A stretch of 64,000 nucleotides of DNA from Trichoplax sp. H2 (Eukaryota > Placozoa > Uniplacotomia > Trichoplacea). The notes beneath the pieces were generated by a model, which had not been told where the DNA came from, did not search any database, and was given only the letters and a program-made list of their open reading frames with translations. This document shows, piece by piece, positions 10,217 to 20,893 of the stretch. The position numbers were made by a program, and so were the translations under genes. The DNA lies in the NCBI GenBank assembly GCA_003344405.1, contig NOWV01000208.1, positions 62,001 to 126,000 of the forward strand. The letters run 5' to 3'. Position 1 is the stretch's first letter, and every line of letters starts with the position of its first letter.

Positions 10217-12030
10217 TTTTGGGAGATCGAAGTACTGAGGTATATATTATGTGAGATCCATTAGTTTACCTTAATGAACTGAAATAGGCCTTTTAATTCA
10301 ATAAGAATCGCAATTGCTATAGTTACTGCCTAATAAGTCTATATTGATCCATTTAATTAGTTTATAATTGTTTTACGAAAGATTTAATGCCCTTTCAAAG
10401 TCGACACTAGGCAAAGAATACGTAGCTAGCTGGACAACATTTAAAAATTATTTTACTCATTAAAAGCCTTTTATTTGTTAATCACTGACGGATTTCAATC
10501 TGTTACTATGACAGTTTATAATACTAAGATAACGTGAAGTATAAAGAATATTCGTGCAATTAGTATTCTAGAGAATTTTCCGTATTGTAAGGTCTCACTG
10601 TAATATTTTATGTAATTAACTAATGAAGAAAAACATAGGGTAAATTGCTGTTGCGATGCTCTCGTTATATTTTGTAGGTTAGCTTGTAATCCTCCTAAAA
10701 TTGTTTATTGCATATTTACATTAAATATTAATGGAAATCGGAATTAATTGTAATACGATGGCGATGTTAACTGCTAGTCTTAACTTAGCACCAATCTTGT
10801 TTATTTAATCCAGCTTNNNNNNNNNNNNNNNNNNNNTTTTGGGAGATCGAAGTACTGAGGTATATATTATTTGAGATCCATTGGTTTACCTTAATGAACT
10901 GAAATAGGCCTTTTAATTCAATAAGAGTCGCAATTGCTATAGTTACTGCCTAATAAGTCTATATTGATCCATTTAATTACCTTATAATTGTTTTACGAAA
11001 GATTTAATGCCCTTTCAAAGTCGACACTAGGCAAAGAATACGTAGCAAGCTGGACAACATTTCAAAATTATTTTACTCATGTCACAAAACAACTTTCGTG
11101 AACGTACCTAAACTAGTCTATCTACTCTTAAGGTTCCCCGACTAACTCCGGAGATCCTCAGTAAAGGAAAACTAACTTATTCCTATACCATAGACAACGA
11201 GTCCAACGATAGGTTTAGGTTATTAAATATTTTATTACCAGCTATTGCAACTTAGTACCAGTGTACTCTAGCGTAGCCTTCGTGAAACTCAGATTAAAAA
11301 GTAATGATCAAGCTTATATACAGTTTCATATATCACACAAATAAGATCGGTACTAATCTTTCACATTAAATTATAGAATGTGCAATACAGATCCATACAG
11401 GCTTACTATAGATTCGACTAGTTCGAGTGTTACTTATCACTTGTCACAAATTAATATTATTAATTAGCACCTTATTAACTAACATAATAATCTTTACAGC
11501 TTGACATCTTAATTGCTAACACCATATCCACGCTGTATATTACTAGGATAATTAATAACAAAACTCAATTAACAACTAGATTGTTGCCGAGATCGGCAAC
11601 CTCCATAATAATATTGTTACACATTTTAGATCAAAATATTATTCATTTCGGAGCGAGCTCCGTCACAACTCATTAAAAGCCTTTTATTTGTTAATCACTG
11701 ACGGATTTCAATTTGTTACTATGACAGTTTATAATACTAAGATAACGTGAAGTATAAAGAATATTCATGCAATTAGTATTCTAGAGAATTTTCCGTATTG
11801 TAAGGTCTTACTGTAATATTTTATGTAATTAACTAATGAAGGAAAACATAGGGTAAATTGCTGTTGCGATGCTCTCGTTATATTTTGTAGGTTAGCTTGT
11901 AATCCTCCTAAAATTGTTTATTGTATATTTACATTAAATGTTAATGGAAATCTGAATTAATTGTGAATACGATGACGATGTTAACTGCTAGTCTTAACTT
12001 AGCACCAATCTTGTTTATTTAATCCAGCTT
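10217..12030. repeat. side-by-side allelic copies around the gap at 10817-10836
   Basis: Sequence 10217-10816 is repeated as 10837-12030 with only scattered single-base differences. The one large difference is that the right copy contains an extra 588-bp LTR-type element plus its 5-bp duplication (11080-11667). The left copy stops at the 20-N gap, exactly where the right copy continues. I read this as two haplotypes placed in series, one empty and one filled. Confidence 0.85.
11080..11667. mobile_element. solo LTR-type insertion, 588 bp, TSD ACTCA, with empty allele in window
   Basis: The element begins TGTCACAAAACAAC and ends GAGCTCCGTCACA, bounded by exact ACTCA repeats (11075-11079 and 11668-11672). 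The neighbouring copy at 10455-10459 shows the empty site with a single ACTCA. Terminal or subterminal hairpins include GGAGC with GCTCC at the right end and GTTGCCGA with TCGGCAAC just inside. There is no open reading frame. The empty/filled pair defines the ends to the base. Confidence 0.88.
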
Positions 12031-12418
12031 AAGGTGTTATGAATAATATAATTAATGTTGTTTACAACTGGACTCTATGCTGAGTCATTTTGCGATTCAT
12101 GTCTTTGTTTCTCATACTAATGTAAGTAAATGATATAAGCCATGTTTCTCTGTACTGCAGCACCAACGTGTGGCGATCGTGTATAAGGCCGAACAGATGG
12201 CGCATCGCGGCGTAGTTGTTATTTCTTTTTTGTACGATAAGGTCTATACTTTTCGGGTACTCTTAGAATAAAACTGATAAAGCTAAACAACCTTCTAGCC
12301 ACTCATAGTACTTGTGAGTGTGTAGTTAGTCAAACTCACGGTATTTCTCCTCAATTAGTAGGAGTCCTAACGTAGCTAGTAGTGAAGTTTAGACGATCAC
12401 AAAGCTGAGTTTGTGATA
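11862..12418 (+). mobile_element. solo LTR, 557 bp, TSD ATTGC
   Basis: The element runs from TGTTGCGATG to TTTGTGATA, between exact ATTGC repeats (11857-11861 and 12419-12423). The right end carries the family hairpin (ATCACAAA ... TTTGTGAT). A TATA-like GTGTATAAGGCC near 12180 is followed by GAATAAAA near 12266, the layout expected of an LTR (U3, R, U5). The TATA neighbourhood resembles that of the 18960 element. A left-truncated allelic copy starts at 10649 and runs into the gap. Confidence 0.8.
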
Positions 12419-12423
12419 ATTGC

Positions 12424-14826
12424 ATCGTGAAATGGAATGTGAATTGACAAGATCGTCAAATAATATTTCTCTGCATCATTTCAGTTTCGTTTCAGAGATA
12501 AGAATGATAGTGATACATTAATTGAAGAAAATAATTAATGATTTGATCATCAACTAAGAAATGTTCAATGACAATATGATATAGCCATATAGAATGTCAG
12601 ATATGAGTCATATTCTATTTTAACATCAAGAATGGTGATCAAGTAAGTCGTTATAAGAGATAAAACACAAATGTTTCCACTTGCAATAACAATATTACGT
12701 CACGCAATTAGGTCTATCTTCAGTATTTAATCGATAAATTTGAGTGAAACTAATTACTCGAATTAATATTTAGACGATCATGTTGATAAACACCTTGCAG
12801 CTTATCCAAGAAAAGATTTGATATACCACCAAAAAAAGGTTAGAAGCGATGGTTTAGAAATGTTTGAATTTGATTATGTGCAATTATTTTAGCAACAAAG
12901 CTTCAATAACCTGATTTACATAGTACTGCATAATTTAGAATATCTTGGAAATTGTTTGATATATACGTAATTAATATCAGCAATTGACGTCATGCAGGAT
13001 TAAAGTGTTTATTAATTAAGAAATGCCAGCCTTTCTTTAGAGTTTATAAATGCTACTAAACACCGATCATGTTCTAGCAAAGTTGATTAGGAAAAGTGTC
13101 ATTATTTACTTATGTTACGTATCGTGAGATTCAAAGTCCGTAATAATAGCTAGAAATTATGAAAGATTAATAAAAAATTAAAATTTTTCAATGCTATTTG
13201 AAGAAATGGCCCTAGATTATAAAGTAGACAAAAGATATAATCTAATCAAATTGATACAAGATTCCATAAAAGAAAAATCATGCATGCTTACTATGTGACT
13301 AATAGAAGCGGCTAAAAGAATAGATCTTTCAGAATAGCTTATTTAATTAATATATAACATAACAAATGTAATCTAGAGAACAGCAGGAGAGTTATTTATA
13401 AAGTGATGGTCTAATCCAAATAGCTTTACTTCTATAATATTTTACTCCAATATTAAAAATATTAACTGCATGGTCTTTTCAGCACGAATTAGCCTCTGAA
13501 TGTTTCGAAATCCATATTTGAAAAGCGCCACAGACTTACTAACACGTAATGTGTAATGGATTTGAAGTAATAGCAATTTACTGAAGTCTATCTTGGAGTC
13601 ATTCAGATGATATTTATAGCTGTTGCTTTATTAATATCAAAACGAAATCTTGGCTCATCAAATGGTATCGAAATGTGAAAGAGACTTTATTTGTAATGAT
13701 GACAGAAATTCATAAAGTAATTTTAAGATCACGAGTCATATATGAAGTTACTTTAAATTGCAGTAGCGGTAGGCTCGTGCTAATAGTAGCCAATAACGTA
13801 AACAGAAATTTACCGCATAGTGCACTCTTTAGCTCTATTTTTCGCGAATTTACTTTTGTAATCTTAAGCAAATTATTTATAGGCAACTAATAAAATCATA
13901 TCTATAATGTGGAGTAAACAATGCTACTCTAATTTACTGATCATTATGAATTACTTGCTTAGATTTTAGCCGTAAATTAGTTCAATTTATCGACCGTTAC
14001 AAATGTCTAAAAAATCGGCATTTAAATATCTAACATTTTGAACAAAATTAAGCATATGGTAACATTTGATGTTTGTATGAAGATAGAAACACTAATATTT
14101 ATGATATCCCAGGTATTAGTGTGGATGCCAAATTTTTTCTTTCACATATATTTATGGAATAGATTAAAAATAAAGAGATCTGAAGTATAATTCACTCTTT
14201 AGATGTATTTGTGCATAAATATATAACAGGATTGAAGATTATCCTTAGGGTTTTAAGATCTTAAAACAATATTCAAAGTATCAATTTCACTAACAATAAC
14301 AGTAGGACTTGGTAATCAAGAAATACTCGAGCAAATAAAAATCTCATACTGTTATTATAAAAAGATAAATCATTAAATCTAGATCGTATACCCGTATTTA
14401 TAAATTAATCTAAGTGTTACCTTGTCAATAAATATATCAGTAACGTACTACGAATACACTATTTATTTATTTTTATGCAGTATAAATGTTTGGCTATTCT
14501 ATCAACAGTTTCTAAGGAAAGGCCAGAACACAATCCATATCCTATAAAATAAGTTAATTTCGGTTTTGAATGTGGTCTAGATTTTATCTCAGTTCAAATA
14601 GCGTCGTGATGTCAATAGCTGTGACTAATTAATTCATATATTTTAGCTAGATTTTTAATATTATAAGACTTAGCCGCAGAAATTGCTTTATATTCAAGTT
14701 AGATATATAAGCTAGTGAAAGATGTTAAAATACTTAAGGTTTTCAATCTGGCAAAGTAAATGTAAGATATGAAGGTATTAGCTAGGAAACGATGACTTAA
14801 GTTCTATAATAGACAATGAGACTCTT
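12424..14826. other. intergenic, no gene recognised
   Basis: This is 2.4 kb of AT-rich DNA. A 71-codon frame at 13675-13890 opens with GTG, not ATG, and shows no family signature, so I do not call it. No repeat shared with other parts of the window was seen. Confidence 0.4.
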
Positions 14827-15389
14827 TCTGATATATATCGATCGCGAAATTCCAAATTTTTAGAAAAACAAGGGCTTTATTGAATCTTATACAAAGATTA
14901 ACTACACACAGCTCTACTCTAACCTAATACTACTTCTAAAGACTTTTAGAACGAACTAATAGAATAATCTAAAGTTGCATGCTATTATACTTTTCGTAGC
15001 ATTAACAGCTACAATCCGCATGACAACCTTTTACCTTAAATTACACATAGTTAAACTATTCTTAGTAACTTTACTCTACTGCGGACCATCATTAATCCGA
15101 TATGGATACGACTACAATATTTACGTAGACATTATTCATATAAGCCAAAGTACAATGAATTAACCATATCCTAATATATGATTTACAGTTCAATTTTTAC
15201 CTATTGCCTTATTAGTAACTCAATACCTTACTGTATGTAGTGACCTGTACTCTAGCATAGAGTCCATACCACTACAGTCTATAGTTATAGCTACCAAATA
15301 TCTCTCAGGATAAGTATAGAAGTTACGCTACCGTACATTATACTAAACATAGCTAACAGTCTACAATCACAATACTAAGTTAAATTACA
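14827..15389 (-). mobile_element. solo LTR, TATA family, 563 bp, TSD CTCTT
   Basis: Exact CTCTT repeats flank the element (14822-14826 and 15390-15394). Read on the minus strand it goes from TGTAATTTAAC to TATCAGA, with a TATAATAG-type box opposite 14980-14990 and AATAAAG opposite about 14875. A 62-codon plus-strand frame (14975-15163, TTG start) crosses the antisense of the TATA region and is not considered a gene. Confidence 0.85.
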
Positions 15390-16058
15390 CTCTTAAACAA
15401 TGTTCTGATTTTAATACGATAGAAGCAAGATTTATCAGAAACTAAGTCAAATCTGAATATACTACATTACAGACGGTAGCTAACAATCTTTAAAGTACAA
15501 CGTTATAGTTTTTATCGAAATTGAGATAGAATTTCATCATAAGATATTAAAACCTACTAGAAGCATCATGTACAGATATGTTGCTGTCATCAGGTAAATT
15601 GAAATGAAAGGAAAGGCCAAATTAGTCTTTTAGTATAATACAAAGTAAAAGTCTATAGTATAACCATTAATAAATAATAAAAATGATTCCCAATCTTATC
15701 GTAGTAACAGCTATAAATCGGTATATTACAATTAGTATTTAATGTATTGTTAATGTCTGCTTGCGCCGATGATTAATATTAAAGCGAAATTTATCGATAA
15801 TGTACTGTACTTATGTCGCCCCAATACTCGGTATTAATTGAATATCCTCTCGGAAGTAAGAGCAAAATTTAAAAATAGATAAGTGAGATCATTCTCTTAT
15901 AATTAGTGAAGTAGATGATGCTGAATTAGAACAGTGGTGAAATGTTTAAATTTTTAGAACTGCACATATAATACTTGAAATATTAAAAAAGTCAGAAAAA
16001 ATTAAGACTAGCATGTAAGTAAATGGTTAGAGATCACAATACTAGAAATATACTAATG
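15390..16058. other. intergenic, nothing recognised
   Basis: This is AT-rich sequence 3' of the broken receptor at 16059-17167. No gene, repeat or RNA signature was seen. Confidence 0.4.
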
Positions 16059-16711
16059 CTAGTGTCTTGCTGGTTGAACTAGAACATGATTTGAAGATGA
16101 TAGGCTTCGTCTACGGTAATGTGTTATTCGAAGAATATTAAATTTTGGCAGTGCAATCCTTAATGATTCGCTGTAGTAAATGTACACAATAGGATGTTGC
16201 ACGGCGGAAACTGTACTTAAAACCAATCCTAAACGTATAATAAATTGCGAGACAGACTCAACGGAATTAATATATCCTACCAATGACAATCCACTAAATG
16301 ATGATGCTATGAAGACAATAATATATGGCAAAGAAGATAACATATACAATATAGTTACCGTAACCATCATTTTAATTATTCTACTCGTGTAATTACGATT
16401 AGCGCAGAAGGCTTGACTTGCTTCTGTTGCACTGGCTGTTTTAGCTTGTATATATCGCACTATTTTTATATATGCAATGACCATGATAATTACAGGCATA
16501 ACATAGTTTAATATATAATATACCATCATAAATGGAACATTATAATTTGGACCGAAATTTCGAGTATCGCAAGTAAATGAGCCGTCTTGTGGTACATAGA
16601 GAAAAGGAATGATAGGTATGCCAACACTTAAAGAGTATAGCCAGCATGTTAATATAATTAATTTAATCTTCAACTGTTGTCGCGNNNNNNNNNNNNNNNN
16701 NNNNNNNNNNN

Positions 16712-16854
16712 ACAGTTGATCATCAAAACACCTTACTAACAAACATCATAACACATCAATTTCCATCAATAACAAACACCATAACACTTCAATTACTATC
16801 TATAACAAACACCATAACACTTCTAACTCATCACGGCAAAAAGGTACCGTGACA
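16712..16854 (-). mobile_element. partial LTR-type element inserted in a GPCR
   Basis: Read on the minus strand, the receptor frame is broken just after TM2 by TGTCACGGTACC followed by CCGTGA. This is the same start and hairpin design (TCACGG with CCGTGA) as the solo LTRs, especially the one at 6798. The paralogue at 4.9 kb continues as receptor sequence from this point. The other terminus is hidden in or removed with the 27-N gap, so no target-site duplication can be shown. Confidence 0.6.
16739..16824. repeat. 33-bp minisatellite, about 2.6 copies
   Basis: Tandem units begin AACAAACACCATAACACTTC, with starts at 16739, 16772 and 16805; the third is partial. The first unit differs at several positions. 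The tract lies inside the element that interrupts the receptor, next to the 27-N gap, which probably exists because the array could not be assembled. Confidence 0.9.
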
Positions 16855-17216
16855 CGGTCATAAATGAATAAATAATCACTCCTACTAACGCAAGCGTATC
16901 GGATATTGCCATATTACATATGAATATATATGTAGGAACATGAAGACTAGAACGACGAATAATCGTGTAACAAATGATGCTGTTAAGTACGATACCGACA
17001 AAGCAGAGAAAGAGAGTAAAAGGTAGAGCAGCCAATGTGATTGTGCTAGAGCCATTGGAATTTTTCGTAGTTAGATTTCTATCGACGGGAATTTTGCTAA
17101 AGTTTAGATATATTATAGCAGAGTTAACGTCCTTATCGTATATGTGAGGGTTTATCTCTTCAAAATTTCAGTAACTTTAAGTTTTGCGTATTTTAGATAG
17201 CCTAAGTAGAACGAAT

Positions 17217-18954
17217 CTATATGTAAATAGACACGATGAAATTACTTAATACACGTATGGATTAACTATTCTCACAGGCCTTCTAGAATCTACAATGAGT
17301 TTGCAAAAGATAATATTAACATAGATCGCATTGAAAGTTGATTACTAAAATAATTGGTTTGTTCATTATTATATTTAATAGGTGACACTTTATCATATTT
17401 CAATTACAATGACTTCCAGGCGTAACAATCGGCAACAAATGCATGCATTTATAATTAAATGTTAAAGATGTTATGTCGTGATGCACCCATATTTGATTAT
17501 AAGGATATCTATATTTGATGTAGTTAGGTTACTCTGAATAGATATTATCGTGAAACTAATATTAGATGATCGCTAATGACCATATTAGAAATTGTTGATG
17601 ACTGATATTAGCCAGTTGAATAATTACGGAATAAGATTTGTATGGCTAAAAACACTGTAGTTGTTAAGATGCCCTTCAGAGAAAGGGGCTAGACGTTAAT
17701 AGAAGAGTGATGACATCTTAAGCAGAATAATTTAGATTGCAGAAGATAATGATGTACTATTTGAGAAAAGTATTTTGTTTGATGACTCATGTCTGATTGT
17801 AGATTAATCAAGTTGTCATAAATGGATTTAGCGAAATGTATATAAAGGATGTAGAGATGAGCTTACGAGAGAGAAGAGACTTCAGTTCGCTTTGAACCCG
17901 GAATACTTTAGATTTTAGGCTATATTCTTTTAGTAATTAATTATGGCTCTACTATTCCTAAAACCTAGTAATAAAAACCTTTTAGAAAATACTATTCGAC
18001 TAAGATGGTTAATTTGAGACTCTTTCATTACATGGTAGCGAAAATCACTTTTACGACTTCCATTTTAATATATTCGACAGTCTTATTCATGATGCCTTTG
18101 ATATCAATAAATTCTTTAATAGAAGAATGGGCTATCAACAATCCAAAGTTGATTAAAAACAAAGTCTAGAATTGGTAAATTTAGACTGCAGATATTTTTA
18201 AATCTGTTGAAATTGAGATAGATAGCATTATAGTCTAGGTTAGTTAATGAATTAATGCCTTTTGCCTCAATTTTATACAGCCTCCAGGATATGCTATACC
18301 AATAGTATAAAAAATTAAGAATGTTACTTACTTTGATTAATATATACGGAAACTAATCTACTTTGCTCTTAATACTGATATATCAGTAGGATATACAGTT
18401 AATAGAATGAAATTCTTCCCTCTAACAGTAACAGTATTTGCTTTCGATGCTTCGAATACGAGCTGGATTATCTTAATTAGTTCCTAAGTAATGCTACGAA
18501 TACAAAGTACAACATCGGCGCGTAGCGCAATAATTCATTGTAAAATCCAACTCAAGCTGCACAAAGGAATTGAAGCGGTGTTTGATAATAAAAGGGTCAA
18601 AGTTAAAAAGAAAATTGATTCTGGGTTGCTAATCTTATTATTAAATGGAAACGAGGCATGCAAAAAAATTAAATATGGAATAAAGTGGTTTGTAGGCTTA
18701 TAAATAGTACAATGATATTTGCTTCAATGAGGCTCTTAAACAAAAATTGCATATTCTATTTATTAATAAGCCCCACGCTATATTACGGTCATTAAAATTG
18801 CAAAGCTTTTGGGATATTGTCGAGTGCAATTTTTTTCTAAGACATAAAGTGCGATTTACGATGTTCTTAGAAGATATAAGCGCTAAATGTTATATTCAAT
18901 ATTTTGAATAAACTCTTTAGAAGAAGTCGAAATTACCCTGTTTTACGCCATTGC
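17217..18954. other. intergenic, no gene recognised
   Basis: The region is AT-rich. Similarity to the flank of the 4.3-5.2 kb pseudogene ends near 17216. A 70-codon frame at 18491-18703 is lysine-rich with no known motif; it is left uncalled as likely chance. Confidence 0.4.
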
Positions 18955-18959
18955 ATTAT

Positions 18960-19398
18960 TGTTACGAAGTGTAGCTCCGTAAATTATAAATTAGGCAATA
19001 ATAATTAATTAACCCGGTTGTTTACCATTTTGGTAGACAACCATAAGCTCATACTAAATCATGTTAATTGTCTGGGAGTAACTCCCTATAGTAACTTATA
19101 CAATTTGTGGAAGGAGCAATTTACTAGTATGCCCCACAAATGAGTGGGATGGTATAAAAGGCCGAGCGAATTGCCATTCGCTAGCAGTAGTCGCTCCGGG
19201 CTAGGGCGAACTAGTAGAGACTAGAAACCAGATGACTGGTGAATAAAAAGTGCTAGTGGTTTGAAAGAAACCTGAGTAGTTGTGTAACTGTGAGGAAAGA
19301 GTTCGTTTTTCCCTAGAAGAAGATTTCCAAGTTAGAGGAAGACATACACGATTATTATAGCGCCTGACATAAATAAATCACAAGTGGGATTTGTGACA
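18960..19398 (+). mobile_element. solo LTR, 439 bp, TSD ATTAT, with TATA box and polyA signal
   Basis: This is the clearest LTR in the window. It runs from TGTTACGAAG to TTTGTGACA, with exact ATTAT repeats at 18955-18959 and 19399-19403. The left terminal hairpin pairs TTACG with CGTAA, and the right pairs TCACAA with TTGTGA. TATAAAAG at 19153 is followed by a GC-richer stretch and then AATAAA at 19242-19247, as expected for promoter, R region and polyadenylation signal. No gag or pol follows, so it is a solo LTR. Confidence 0.88.
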
Positions 19399-19844
19399 AT
19401 TATACAGCAAACACTATACTTATTTTTGAGAACGCTAGCTAAAAGTAAAAGTAGCCTGTTGGTTGTTTGTAAATACGGTGCAATCTTATAATTGAATATT
19501 TACAGTTTTAAAGTCAGCATAATATTTATCAATTTTGTTTTAAAATGGTTAGTGAATGATGTAGAGACAATGCTGTATAAATCAATAAGAACAATTCAAA
19601 TATTTGTTGATTCCGGATAAATTTATTATTATAACTAGACCTCCGCTCGTGTATTCAAAATTACCTTAAGATGTAAAGAGAGGAGAATATGTAGTCTTTG
19701 ATGATTTAGCAAACTCTATAACCATTGTGGTATAAAACTGATCAATAAGGTAAATGAAGAGTATGCAAAAAGATTCATCATTGCTATAATTTCTGGCTTG
19801 CAATTCTATTATCTAGCATTACAATTTTTAATCGTAATTAGAAC

Positions 19845-20893
19845 ATGCTTGGTCGTAGAGCTGACCTAGCTCCCCAAACCAAGATTGTAGTACTGAAAGA
19901 CGAAGGCTGTAGCAATAGTCAAATTAGTCAGAGATTAGATTTTACAGCCGTAGTACGTACCATTTTTAACATTTTGAACAAATCGAAATAAAGAAGCTAT
20001 CTCTATTACCTAAAAAGTGTTGGAGGACCAAAGTCAACTACACTAAAGGAAGATGATTTGATCATAATTCAGCCTAACGTCGATCGCTTCAAAACAGCAC
20101 CACAAATTTCTGTAGCATTACGAGAAGAATACGGTTTAAATGTATCTGTAACCACAAATTCGAGACGCTTGCGAAAGGTTGGCTTATATGGACGTAGGCC
20201 ATGATCTAAGCGTCATCTTACGCCAATTCGTCATATAGATCGTATTAAGTTCGCAAAAAAGCATCAAAATTGAACTGAAGAACAGTAGGCGAAAGTACTA
20301 TTCAGTGATGAATCAAAATTTTCCTCTTTTAAGTCAGACGTACGTTGATACGTTCGGAAAATGCAAGGAGAAGAATTTAACGAAAATTGTATAGCTCGTA
20401 CGGTGAAGTCTACTAAAAGAGAAATCACGGTCTGGGTTATTTCTGTCATTAAGATCTTGGACTACTCCATAGAACCGATCGTAGTATAAATGCCAAGGGA
20501 TATACAACATTCTTAGAAAGCTACAATTCCAAGGAAAGATTCATTCGCGCTTCGTAAGGGTTCGATTTTTTAACAAGACAACTGCGCTCCACATGTAGCA
20601 AGATTAACGAAAGACTGGTTTCAGGAAAATGAAGTTAATATTATGAAATAGCCATTGCAGTCTCCTGATTTAAATTCTACTGAAAATATATAGGACTTTA
20701 TGAACAGAAGAGTTCATAAGTAAAATCCGCGTATCATGAATGATTTATGGGAGAAAGTTCAAAAGAATGGTATGTTATCAAAACATTGTTTTTAGAATAA
20801 CTCGTTGCCAGCATGCCTAATCGTTGTGCAAGTGTTCTTTATGTCTATGGTAGCAACACCAAATACAGATTTGTATGTTTAGTTTTAGTATAG
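19845..20893 (+). pseudogene. Tc1-type DD34E transposase pseudogene
   Basis: A transposase of the Tc1/mariner superfamily is readable in one frame from the ATG at 19845. An N-terminal helix-turn-helix reads KDEGCSNSQISQRL. The catalytic residues are the Asp in FSDESKF (codon 20307-20309), the Asp in QDNCAPHV (20577-20579) and the Glu in SPDLNSTENI (20682-20684). The last two are separated by 34 residues, which defines DD34E. About ten in-frame stops interrupt it, mostly where the family has Trp or Gln. There is essentially no frameshift until about 20795, after which the C-terminal MPNRC block continues in another frame. Terminal inverted repeats were not located. It is inactive. Confidence 0.93.

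Larger units (their letters stand above)
16059..17167 (-). pseudogene. class A GPCR interrupted by mobile DNA and an assembly gap
   Basis: The receptor is in two pieces. The 5' piece (about 16855-17167) encodes TM1 and TM2, with FVGIVLNS and CNMAISD. It is open upstream to a stop at 17168-17170 but contains no ATG, so the start is lost or lies in an upstream exon. The 3' piece (16059-16684) encodes TM4 to TM7: the ECL2 cysteine in SFTCDTR, SSLP in TM6 and HPIVY in place of NPxxY. Between them, where TM3 and the DRY motif should be, are a 27-N gap (16685-16711), a 33-bp minisatellite and an LTR-type terminus. The closest relative is the pseudogene at 4345-5215. It is probably non-functional; an assembly error inside the gap remains possible. 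Confidence 0.8.

Noticed and set aside
14975-15163. 62-codon plus-strand hydrophobic frame, repeated at 30800-30988
   Set aside because: It lies antisense to the TATA region of a solo LTR and opens with TTG. Differences between the copies are mostly amino-acid changing. I do not call it a gene.
16180-16392. 70-codon plus-strand frame
   Set aside because: It is the exact antisense of TM6-TM7 of the minus-strand receptor at 16059-17167, so it is a shadow.
20264-20449. 61-codon minus-strand frame
   Set aside because: It lies antisense inside the Tc1 transposase pseudogene.
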